DNA of 5,634 bases from Flavobacterium sp. (GTDB taxonomy: Bacteria > Bacteroidota > Bacteroidia > Flavobacteriales > Flavobacteriaceae): the NCBI GenBank assembly GCA_017989775.1, contig JAGNPF010000120.1, positions 1-5,634 on the forward strand. The letters run 5' to 3'. This document shows positions 1 through 5,634 of the stretch, one piece after another. A program made the translations under genes and the position numbers. The notes below the pieces were generated by a model. It was not told the origin of the DNA. It was given only the letters and a program-made list of their open reading frames with translations, and did not search any database. How positions within the stretch are numbered: position 1 is the stretch's first letter; the number at the start of each line of letters is the position of its first letter.

Positions 1-212
1 TCTATCTATTGTTCGCTTTTTCGATAGTAATTTCGTTTTTTATCGGCTATAATTCTGGTTTAGAGAAAAAAATAAATGCCAAATTTATCAGCGGATTCTG
101 TTTTCTTATCTGTATCGTGATTTTCATTACCTTAGATTTAGATCGACCAAGACGAGGTTTGATCAAACTAGACACGGAAATAAAAATTATGCAACAACTG
201 AATCAAAATTAG
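1..212 (+). CDS. 3' end of a membrane protein, bestrophin-like/DUF4239-type C-terminus (partial)
   Basis: The reading frame is already open at the left edge (codons in frame from position 3) and ends at TAG 210-212, so only about the last 69 residues are present. The TTG at 9-11 should not be read as the true start. Two hydrophobic stretches, around YLLFAFSIVISFFIGY and FISGFCFLICIVIFITL, look like membrane helices separated by a short Lys-rich loop. They are followed by LDLDRPRRGLIKL and a short polar tail. A last helix running into a 'DLDRPxxGLI' motif close to the C-terminus is what I know from the bestrophin-like/DUF4239 family of bacterial membrane proteins, whose function is largely uncharacterised. 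The assignment rests on that motif and the topology of a fragment, so it is moderate. The gene converges on the regulator to its right, with 52 bp between the two stop codons, and has no evident functional link to it. Confidence 0.6.
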   Translation, partial: YLLFAFSIVISFFIGYNSGLEKKINAKFISGFCFLICIVIFITLDLDRPRRGLIKLDTEIKIMQQLNQN

Positions 213-264
213 AAAAGCTTGATTGCTTCCGGTATCAAACAGCGAACTCGTTGACAAAAGTTCC

Positions 265-1143
265 TTATTTCAAATGACTGTTTTGATGACGGTATTCGCC
301 CGGAGTCAAACTCACTATTTGTTTGAAAGTTTTCGAAAAATGGGGCAAATTGGAAAATCCCGTATCCATGGCGATTTCCAAGAATGTTTTGTCCGTGGTG
401 GCAATGAGGTATTGTGCCCTTTCTATCTTTTTTTCGTGGATATAATTCAAAGGTCTTTGCCCGGTATGAATCAGGAATTGCTTCGAAAAATAATCCTGGT
501 TTTGGTTGGCTCTTTTGGCCAATTGCGCCACCGTTAGATTTTCGTCCAAGTGAAGTTGCACATAACTCATCGTGTCCAGAATTTTGGAAGGCGTGGATTG
601 ATTGTTATCTGATTTGAAGTTGTTTGAACCCAGAAATCTGGAAATCAGCTGAAGCAGGATTCCTTGGTTTTCAAATTTCAGATGGGTTTTGACGGCATCA
701 TTAAGTGACTGATATTCTTTGTAATACATCTCTTTTTCATAAACTTTCGGATTGTCCGATCGATTAATTCCCCTACCCGGATTATTCTGGAGCAATCTTT
801 TGACAAGGACAATGTCAATATCCGTCGCCGCAATCTTCATCACCGACCTGTTATTGGTAAACAAGGAAATTCCGTCGGGAGATTCCTCGAAAAACTGGAT
901 AAAATACTGGCTCAAATAAGTATCGCAATTCAGGTTGCAAATCGTGAAACTGGGAATGAGGTACAAGTAACCCGGCTCTAAAGTCAATCGAGTGGAACTG
1001 TCAGAAATAAATCCGATTCCCTCATCAATATAATACAACCGATAATAGGGACTGATGACATTGTTGAAATTCCAATTATGGTTCAATTTCACATAATCTA
1101 TGTGCAACAAAGAGAAAGAATATTTGAAAATACTTTTGGACAT
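265..1143 (-). CDS. AraC-family transcriptional regulator
   Basis: This is a complete 292-residue protein, a normal length for a two-domain AraC/XylS regulator. The N-terminal part (about residues 10-170) is the ligand-sensing region: residues 35-75 (RLYYIDEGIGFI... LTLEPGYLYLIPS) follow the cupin-like beta pattern typical of sugar-responsive members. The C-terminal domain (about 185-288) holds two helix-turn-helix motifs. The first is around 203-223 (LTVAQLAKRANQNQDYFSKQF) and the second around 252-275, carrying the family signature GFSNLPHFSKTFK and then LTPGEYR. The glycine usual before the 'xxTPxxYR' part is replaced by Ser278. The start is ATG at 1143, the most upstream plausible one, with no Shine-Dalgarno sequence, as usual in Bacteroidota. 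The gene is divergent from the fucosidase gene across 243 bp containing a 21-bp tandem repeat, so I infer that it regulates that operon, probably as an activator responding to L-fucose or a fucoside. The inducer is not readable from the sequence. Confidence 0.95.
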   Translation of the reverse strand: MSKSIFKYSFSLLHIDYVKLNHNWNFNNVISPYYRLYYIDEGIGFISDSSTRLTLEPGYLYLIPSFTICNLNCDTYLSQYFIQFFEESPDGISLFTNNRSVMKIAATDIDIVLVKRLLQNNPGRGINRSDNPKVYEKEMYYKEYQSLNDAVKTHLKFENQGILLQLISRFLGSNNFKSDNNQSTPSKILDTMSYVQLHLDENLTVAQLAKRANQNQDYFSKQFLIHTGQRPLNYIHEKKIERAQYLIATTDKTFLEIAMDTGFSNLPHFSKTFKQIVSLTPGEYRHQNSHLK

Positions 1144-1152
1144 AAAAATGGG

Positions 1153-1194
1153 TAAAAAATCGGTTTTAAATAATAAAAAATCGGTTTTGCATAA
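1153..1194. repeat. Two-copy tandem repeat, 21-bp unit; probable AraC-family operator
   Basis: The units are 1153-1173 and 1174-1194. They match at 19 of 21 positions and share a perfect 15-bp core, TAAAAAATCGGTTTT, at 1153-1167 and 1174-1188. The core-to-core distance is exactly 21 bp, two turns of B-DNA, which places both cores on the same face of the helix. Direct half-sites about 21 bp apart are well known for AraC-type regulators (for example araI1-I2 of E. coli). The repeat begins 10 bp upstream of the regulator's start codon and ends 22 bp before the candidate promoter element for the fucosidase operon. What is seen is the repeat and its position; regulator binding is inferred. Confidence 0.7.
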
Positions 1195-1216
1195 AATAAA
1201 ACGACTCTAGGTGTGT

Positions 1217-1224
1217 TACATTTG
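1217..1224 (+). promoter_or_regulatory. Candidate Bacteroidota -7 promoter element (TACATTTG)
   Basis: TACATTTG fits the Bacteroidota -7 consensus TAnnTTTG exactly and points towards the fucosidase gene. Transcription would begin near 1228-1231, giving a leader of roughly 155 nt. No TTTG-type -33 element lies at the usual distance: the nearest TTTG, 1186-1189, is 27 bp upstream and overlaps the tandem repeat. A missing -33 element would suit a promoter that depends on an activator. An eight-base match with four fixed T/G positions can occur by chance in AT-rich DNA, so the call is tentative. Confidence 0.45.
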
Positions 1225-1235
1225 TTTTTATTAAT

Positions 1236-1249
1236 TCCAAAATTTTGGA
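1236..1249. repeat. 14-bp perfect palindrome TCCAAAATTTTGGA
   Basis: The arms are TCCAAAA and TTTTGGA with no spacer, and weaker symmetry extends to about 1231-1254. The palindrome lies just downstream of the transcription start predicted from the TACATTTG element, where a repressor could block initiation or early elongation. A palindrome without a loop suits a dimeric DNA-binding protein better than an RNA hairpin. No protein can be assigned to it. Confidence 0.4.
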
Positions 1250-1277
1250 TTAAAAAAATTAATAATCAAATTTATAC

Positions 1278-1319
1278 ATAAAATAGATGCCATAAAAATA
1301 GTTTTCAGGTCTATTTTAT
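1278..1319. repeat. 10-bp inverted repeat in the fucosidase leader
   Basis: The left arm ATAAAATAGA (1278-1287) is perfectly complementary to the right arm TCTATTTTAT (1310-1319), with 22 nt between them. Inside that spacer, AAAA (1295-1298) can pair with TTTT (1302-1305) across a 3-nt loop, so the RNA could form a longer interrupted hairpin. It would lie in the 5' leader of the fucosidase-mutarotase transcript, 67 bp before the start codon. Pairing is almost all A-U, so any RNA stem would be weak. A DNA operator is an alternative. It is not followed by a T-run and does not look like a terminator. Confidence 0.4.
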
Positions 1320-1386
1320 TGTTAAATTAAAAAATGAAACCAATCGACAAAGTCGGAAATATATAAATTATCATCCAAATTACGCA

Positions 1387-3033
1387 ATGATGAACAGAAG
1401 AAATGCTTTAAAACTGGGCGTATCGGCTTTGGCCGGACTTTATCTATCGCCTTTATTGGGTCAGTCCCGAATTCTTGAAACCCCCGCCTTCAAAGGCACT
1501 TTCGAACCTACCTGGGATTCGTTGGCAAAATATCAGGTGCCCGATTGGTTTCGGGATGCCAAATTTGGAATGTGGGCACATTGGGGACCACAATGCGAAC
1601 CGGAAGCTGGCGATTGGTACGGCAGAGGAATGTATGAGGAGGGTTCAAGGCAGTATAAATTTCATGTCGAAAAATACGGTCATCCTTCAAAATTTGGCTT
1701 TAAAGACGTCATCAATGTTTGGAAAGCCGAGAATTGGAATCCAGAAGAATTGGTGAATTTATACAAAGATTCGGGTGCCAAATATTTTATGGCCATGGCC
1801 AATCATCATGATAATCTGGATTTGTATGACAGTAAATATCAGCCTGACTGGAATTCGACCAAAGTAGGCCCCAAAAAAGACATTATAGCCGGATGGGAAA
1901 AAGCAGCCCGAAAAGCGGGTCTTCCATTTGCAGTAAGTGTCCACGCGGCTCATGCTTGGAATTGGTTTGATACTTCTCAGGGTGCTGATAAAAATGGTCC
2001 GCTAGCGGGAGTGCCTTATGATGGAAAACTGACCAAGGCGGACGGAAAAGGAACTTGGTGGGAAGGTATGGATCCCCAGGATTTGTACGCACAAAATCAC
2101 CCATTAAGTGTGAAATCTTCAAATAAGTCATCTGTTCACAGTCAATGGGATTGGGCAGATGGTGCTTCACTACCCTCCGCAGCCTATTCTGAAAAATTCC
2201 ATGACCGAACAATTGACCTGATCGATAAATACAATCCCGACATGATTTATTTTGACGATACAGCATTGCCATTATGGCCTGTCAGTGATGCAGGTTTACG
2301 TATAGCAGCACATTTGTACAATAAAAGTCTTCAAAAAAACAAAACAGTCCAAGCAGTAATTACGGGTAAAATCTTAAACGAGCAGCAAAAAAAAGCCCTA
2401 GTTTGGGACATTGAAAAAGGCCAAAGCAATGCTATTGAACCTTTACCTTGGCAAACCGATACTTGCCTTGGAAATTGGCATTATGACCGCGGTGTTTACA
2501 ACAACAAACGTTATAAATCGGCTAAAACGGTGATACATACTTTGATAGATGTGGTGAGTAAAAACGGAAATTTGATGTTAAATATCCCCCTGCGAGGAGA
2601 CGGAAGCATCGACGAATTGGAATGCGAAATTGTGAAAGAAATTGGCGTTTGGATGAAACTAAACAGTAAAAGTATTTATGGCACCCGACCTTGGAAAGTA
2701 TTTGGCGAAGGCCCACAACAAGGAAGTGCCGGAGCTCTAACCGCCCAAGGATTTAACGAAGGAAAAGGAAAACCCTATACAGCCGAAGACATCCGTTTTG
2801 CTCAAAAAGACAAAACGCTTTATGCCACTGTAATGGCTTGGCCAGAAAATGGTACTGCAATTATCAAGAGTTTAGGCAGTGAATCTCCTCATCATACTGA
2901 CAAAATAAAACAAATCAGATTAGTAAGTACAGGCGAGAAACTGAAGTTCAAACAGACTGAACAAGGTCTTGAAGTGTATTTTCCAAATCAAAAGCCAGAA
3001 GCTTCCTATGCTAATGTTTTAGAGATTATTTAA
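1387..3033 (+). CDS. Exported GH29-family alpha-L-fucosidase
   Basis: This 548-residue glycoside hydrolase of family GH29 would release L-fucose from glycans by a retaining mechanism. The N-terminus (MMNRRNALKLGVSALAGLYL) is a twin-arginine-type signal: RR at 4-5, then a hydrophobic stretch. It has no lipobox cysteine, so a soluble periplasmic enzyme is expected. The catalytic barrel starts near residue 50. AHWGP (64-68) and NHHD (139-142) match regions that line the fucose pocket in GH29. The nucleophile candidate is Asp290 in PDMIYFDD, where many homologues have W-x-D-G. The acid/base residue cannot be fixed by eye; Glu343 and Glu351 are candidates. The barrel ends with the strongly conserved VSKNGNLMLNIP (390-401) and IGVWMKLNSKSIYGTRPW (419-436). 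A C-terminal beta domain follows (about 465-548). Two ATGs are adjacent (1387 and 1390), and the choice changes only one residue. The mutarotase gene follows after 11 bp, and regulation by the divergent AraC protein is likely. Linkage specificity is unknown. Confidence 0.93.
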   Translation: MMNRRNALKLGVSALAGLYLSPLLGQSRILETPAFKGTFEPTWDSLAKYQVPDWFRDAKFGMWAHWGPQCEPEAGDWYGRGMYEEGSRQYKFHVEKYGHPSKFGFKDVINVWKAENWNPEELVNLYKDSGAKYFMAMANHHDNLDLYDSKYQPDWNSTKVGPKKDIIAGWEKAARKAGLPFAVSVHAAHAWNWFDTSQGADKNGPLAGVPYDGKLTKADGKGTWWEGMDPQDLYAQNHPLSVKSSNKSSVHSQWDWADGASLPSAAYSEKFHDRTIDLIDKYNPDMIYFDDTALPLWPVSDAGLRIAAHLYNKSLQKNKTVQAVITGKILNEQQKKALVWDIEKGQSNAIEPLPWQTDTCLGNWHYDRGVYNNKRYKSAKTVIHTLIDVVSKNGNLMLNIPLRGDGSIDELECEIVKEIGVWMKLNSKSIYGTRPWKVFGEGPQQGSAGALTAQGFNEGKGKPYTAEDIRFAQKDKTLYATVMAWPENGTAIIKSLGSESPHHTDKIKQIRLVSTGEKLKFKQTEQGLEVYFPNQKPEASYANVLEII

Positions 3034-3044
3034 AATAAAAAAGT

Positions 3045-3389
3045 ATGGTATTCAAAAAGCTATGTTACGCCTGCGATTTAGTTGATAATCCAGAGTTAAT
3101 AGAACAGTACAAAAGCTATCATTCTAAAGAAAACGCTTGGCCCGAAATCACTAAAAGCATCAAAGATTCTGGAATTATTGATATGGAAATTTATTTACTT
3201 TCCAACCGATTGTTTATGATTATGGAAGTCGATGAAACTTTTACACCAGAACGCAAACAAATGATGGATGCCGCCAACCCAAAAGTTCAGGAATGGGAAA
3301 AATTAATGTGGCAATTTCAACAAGCGCCTCCAGGAGCCAAAAATGGTGAAAAATGGTTGCCAATGGAACGGATATATAAATTGCCTTAA
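3045..3389 (+). CDS. RhaM-family sugar mutarotase, probably acting on L-fucose here
   Basis: This 114-residue protein has the length and motifs of the L-rhamnose mutarotase family (RhaM, COG3254-type), which interconverts the alpha and beta anomers of a free sugar. Diagnostic stretches are YKSYHSKENAWPE (22-34, with His26 as the probable counterpart of the RhaM catalytic histidine), DMEIYLLSNRLFMIMEVD (46-63), MDAANPKVQEWEKLMW (74-89) and the C-terminal GEKWLPMERIYKL (101-113). There is no signal peptide, so it acts in the cytoplasm. It starts 11 bp after the fucosidase stop codon and is almost certainly co-transcribed with it. RhaM-family proteins acting on L-fucose are known from L-fucose catabolic clusters such as that of Xanthomonas campestris. 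The fucosidase neighbour therefore favours L-fucose over L-rhamnose as substrate, an inference from context and not from active-site residues. The family call is firm; the substrate is not. Confidence 0.92.
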   Translation: MVFKKLCYACDLVDNPELIEQYKSYHSKENAWPEITKSIKDSGIIDMEIYLLSNRLFMIMEVDETFTPERKQMMDAANPKVQEWEKLMWQFQQAPPGAKNGEKWLPMERIYKLP

Positions 3390-3508
3390 TTCAAATCATT
3401 TTTATCGTTAGTATTTAAACCACAAAACTTTATTCTCCAAAATTTTAGACCAAACCATTTTCTTCCATCTTGGCTTTAAGCAACATTTTGAATAATCTAT
3501 TTGAAACA

Positions 3509-4474
3509 TTAATCGTGTATCGGACTTTGGGTACAAGGACAATCACTGATCCCTTGAAGGAAGTCCAATCCAACGGTAATCATGTGCGTGCCGGAATTAA
3601 AGGCCGTCATTTCATTGAAAGTCATTTGGTAAGAATAGCCAAAATAGAAAACGGATTTCTTGAAGCCCGCCATTGGACCCAAATTTAAAGGCTTTAATAC
3701 TTGGTCATTCAGAAAACGATAAGACATCCCTACCCAATAGTAATCGTTGTTATTGTTGTATTTTCGATACTTGGCGTTCAAATCGGTGCTGGAACGTCCG
3801 TCACTGGCGAAATATTGAAAATAGACCGAAGGCTCAATCTCGGCATAATTATTAGTTTTAATAACGTAACCTGTATAAGTTTGAAAATTGAGGAGCAAAT
3901 TGGGTTCAATTTTATATCCGGAAAATTGGTCGATGTCTTTATTCAAAATATTCGCTCCATTCAAACTTAGGTAAAACTGGTCCCAACGGTACAAGAATCC
4001 AATATCGAAGTTGTTGTTGGAGGTTTTTCTGTCATCCGTAATGGCGTAATCGGGATTGGTGGGACTTAAATTGGCGATATCTATACTGAAAGTGTTGATA
4101 TTGAAGGACATCCCGAAAGACAAATATTGTTTGGCATAATAATCCAGTATGATATGGTGCGCAAAAGTAAATTTGGCCCCGGCTTGATTGGTATTTCCAT
4201 TTTTGTCATTGTATAACGAAGCCCCAACTCCCGATTGATTTGCAATTCTAAAATCTGCAAACACGGATTGATTGTCCGGTGCTCCTTTTATGCCGACCCA
4301 TTGGGTCAAACCATTGGCTCTTATCCTTAAATTGTCGCCAATTCCGGCATAGGTGGGAGAAATCACGAATGGGTTGTCGGCTAGATATTGGGTAAAAACG
4401 GGTATGTTCAACTCTTGACCATAACCCGAAGTCAGGGTCAAGAATATAAAGGATAATAGGGCTATTTTTTTCAT
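3509..4474 (-). CDS. PorP/SprF-family type IX secretion outer membrane protein
   Basis: This 321-residue protein begins with a Sec signal peptide (MKKIALLSFIFLTLTSGYGQ, cleavage probably after Gln20). The mature start, with FTQYLADNPFVISPTYAGIGDNLRI, is the family hallmark: a short Q-Y-N-P-F type stretch, then 'NPAYAG'-like wording, here SPTYAG. Alternating aromatic and polar strands follow, as in an outer membrane beta-barrel, ending with GTHMITVGLDFL and a small Cys pair (CPC). The family includes Porphyromonas PorP and Flavobacterium SprF. Members usually sit directly downstream of one large T9SS substrate with a type B C-terminal domain and are needed for that substrate's secretion or surface attachment. 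The same arrangement is present here: the adhesin-like gene ends 43 bp upstream on the same strand, so co-transcription and a dedicated partner role are inferred. The ATG at 4474 is supported by the signal peptide it creates. Confidence 0.94.
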   Translation of the reverse strand: MKKIALLSFIFLTLTSGYGQELNIPVFTQYLADNPFVISPTYAGIGDNLRIRANGLTQWVGIKGAPDNQSVFADFRIANQSGVGASLYNDKNGNTNQAGAKFTFAHHIILDYYAKQYLSFGMSFNINTFSIDIANLSPTNPDYAITDDRKTSNNNFDIGFLYRWDQFYLSLNGANILNKDIDQFSGYKIEPNLLLNFQTYTGYVIKTNNYAEIEPSVYFQYFASDGRSSTDLNAKYRKYNNNNDYYWVGMSYRFLNDQVLKPLNLGPMAGFKKSVFYFGYSYQMTFNEMTAFNSGTHMITVGLDFLQGISDCPCTQSPIHD

Positions 4475-4517
4475 TTGAAATCTTTTAATTGGAAGCTTTG
4501 GTTTCCGGCTTTAATAA

Positions 4518-5634
4518 TTATCTGTACAAAGTGAAATGCCCAACAAATTCGCGGGAATCTTTTTCATTTTGCAGTTTCAAAACATACCAGTAATCTCCTG
4601 TCGGCAATTCTTTGCCGTTGTATTTACCATCCCAAAATTGTCCTTCCCTGTAAGTGCCCACTTTGCGTCCGTAGCGGTCAAAAACATGGAATATCAAATC
4701 TGGATAATTCATTGTATTTGTTGGCAACCATCCATCGTTGTCACCATCGCCGTTGGGCGTGAACACGTTTGGAATTTTGATGTCCACGAATTCAAAAAAT
4801 TTCGTGGCCGTTGCCACACAACCATTCGAATCGGTAACCGTAACGGTATAATCACCCGATTTGTAATAGATGAAACTGTTTTGGCTTCCAAAATCTTCGC
4901 CATTTAACGTGTATTTATATCCTGGGCTTCCGCCTGTCGTGGTTGCCACAATTTCGTTTAATCCCCCCTCGTTCAAGACCAAGGCCAATGGATCGATTTG
5001 TAAAATTTCGAAATCTGGCGTGTCTTTTTCACAACCGTTGGTGTGCCTTGCCGTTATGTGATGAATTCCCGGAGACAAGTTCGTGAACACGTTGCTTGCT
5101 TGATAAACCCCCGATCCGTCCAATGCATAATCGACATCGGCTGGATTTGTGATGCTGGCATCAATGGTCACCGTTACGGTTAGACTCGGAGCATTGTTCA
5201 AACAAGCATAATCAATAATGGCTTGGGGATTCAATTTTACCGATGCCGGCAAAGAAACCGTCATTTCGGCATTGCAAGAATTGGCATCCCGGATGTACAC
5301 GGTATGATTTCCTCCCGTCAATCCCGTGAAATCAAATTGTGTTTGGATTGCGGTACCGGGCGTAAATGGACCGTTAATCTTGTCCAAACTTACACTATAA
5401 GGCATTGTTCCTCCAGTAATGTCAACGGTAAAGGCACCGTCATTGTCACCAAAACACATTTCCGGAATTATGGTCAATGGATCCACCGTCGGAACGATAA
5501 GGGTTGGCTCCTTAATTTCTATCCCGGTGGTATGAATGTAACATCCTTTTTGATCTTGGGCAATAATTTCATAAAAACCTGGCTGAAGCAATTCGAAAAC
5601 ATTTGAAACAAAAAACTGGTCTAAACGCAGTGAT
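4518..5634 (-). CDS. 3' part of a large secreted repeat protein with type B T9SS C-terminal domain (partial)
   Basis: The frame is open through the right edge, so the 371 residues visible are only the C-terminal part of what is normally a very large cell-surface protein. The TTG near 5591 is not a credible start. Three Ig-like repeat modules of the SprB/adhesin kind can be seen. The first, about 5456-5247, has CFGDNDGAFTVDITGGTMPY ending in YIRDANSCNAEMTVSLP. The second is at 5204-5001, with SPGIHHITARHTNGC. The third, at 4973-4794, has TTGGSPGYKYTLNG ending in GDYTVTVTDSNGC. The last 87 residues (4781-4521) are the gliding-motility-associated type B sorting domain: PNVFTPNGDGDNDGW, FHVFDRYGRKV, FWDGKYNGKELPTGDYWYVL and the end GHFTLYR. 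This domain directs export through the type IX system. The SprF-family gene 43 bp downstream is its likely partner. An adhesin or gliding role is inferred from the family; the ligand is unknown. Confidence 0.94.
   Translation of the reverse strand, partial: SLRLDQFFVSNVFELLQPGFYEIIAQDQKGCYIHTTGIEIKEPTLIVPTVDPLTIIPEMCFGDNDGAFTVDITGGTMPYSVSLDKINGPFTPGTAIQTQFDFTGLTGGNHTVYIRDANSCNAEMTVSLPASVKLNPQAIIDYACLNNAPSLTVTVTIDASITNPADVDYALDGSGVYQASNVFTNLSPGIHHITARHTNGCEKDTPDFEILQIDPLALVLNEGGLNEIVATTTGGSPGYKYTLNGEDFGSQNSFIYYKSGDYTVTVTDSNGCVATATKFFEFVDIKIPNVFTPNGDGDNDGWLPTNTMNYPDLIFHVFDRYGRKVGTYREGQFWDGKYNGKELPTGDYWYVLKLQNEKDSREFVGHFTLYR

Noticed and set aside
213..264. TTGAT/ATCAA inverted repeat (219-223 and 234-238) as a possible terminator between the convergent genes
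   Set aside because: The stem is only 5 bp, AT-rich, with a 10-nt loop and no T-run following in either direction.
1267..1274. Minus-strand TAAATTTG as the promoter of the AraC-family gene
   Set aside because: It matches TAnnTTTG, but there is no -33 element at a suitable distance and the region is very AT-rich, so it is not listed as a feature.
1336..1348. Possible third, inverted AraC half-site (reverse complement contains ATTGGTTT)
   Set aside because: It shares only about seven bases with the 15-bp core, in the opposite orientation and off the 21-bp register, so chance is the better explanation.
1883..2272. Long open frame on the minus strand inside the fucosidase gene, and similar antisense or shifted frames elsewhere
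   Set aside because: These overlap clearly recognisable genes, show no family resemblance and have compositions expected of antisense or shifted reading.
3445..3486. Minus-strand 13-codon ORF (MLLKAKMEENGLV) in the gap between the mutarotase and SprF-like genes, its frame open back into the end of the SprF-like gene
   Set aside because: It looks protein-like and could be the tail of a decayed gene, but it is far too short to judge, has no recognisable family and overlaps nothing that supports translation.
3390..3508. Search for a bidirectional terminator in the convergent gap after the mutarotase gene
   Set aside because: The region is AT-rich, but I found no GC-containing stem with a following T-run on either strand.
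4492..4511. Short hairpin between the adhesin-like and SprF-like genes (GGAA/TTCC or AAGC/GCTT pairing)
   Set aside because: The stems are only 4 bp and mutually exclusive; not enough for a terminator or a processing site.

Overview
The window looks like chromosomal DNA from a member of the Bacteroidota, most likely a Flavobacterium-like organism. It is AT-rich, none of its genes has a clear Shine-Dalgarno sequence, and a TAnnTTTG-type promoter element is present. It also carries the end of a type IX secretion (T9SS) adhesin-like protein followed by its PorP/SprF-family partner, an arrangement typical of gliding Bacteroidota. The organism is inferred from these traits, not from a database match.

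Layout, left to right. (1) Positions 1-212 hold the 3' end of a plus-strand membrane protein gene whose tail resembles the bestrophin-like/DUF4239 family. (2) On the minus strand at 265-1143 is a complete AraC-family regulator, convergent with gene 1. (3) Positions 1144-1386 are a 243-bp divergent regulatory region. It holds a 21-bp unit repeated twice in tandem (1153-1194), a Bacteroidota-type -7 promoter element (1217-1224), a 14-bp palindrome (1236-1249) and a 10-bp inverted repeat (1278-1319). (4) At 1387-3033 and 3045-3389, an 11-bp-spaced plus-strand pair encodes an exported GH29 alpha-L-fucosidase and a cytoplasmic RhaM-family mutarotase. (5) Positions 3390-3508 are a 119-bp convergent gap with no gene or terminator that I can support. 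(6) At 3509-4474 and 4518-5634, on the minus strand, a large secreted repeat protein (3' part only) with a type B T9SS C-terminal domain is followed by a PorP/SprF-family outer membrane protein.

How the genes may work together. The AraC regulator is divergent from the fucosidase-mutarotase pair. The 21-bp repeat spacing (two helical turns) is what tandem AraC-family half-sites look like, and the repeats sit just upstream of the candidate promoter. The simplest model is a small sugar-responsive L-fucose unit: the fucosidase frees L-fucose in the periplasm and the mutarotase equilibrates its anomers in the cytoplasm. No transporter, isomerase, kinase or aldolase is visible here. The adhesin/SprF-like pair is a separate T9SS module.

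I see no previously undescribed system. The gene content belongs to known families, and the most interesting feature is the regulatory architecture of the divergent region.
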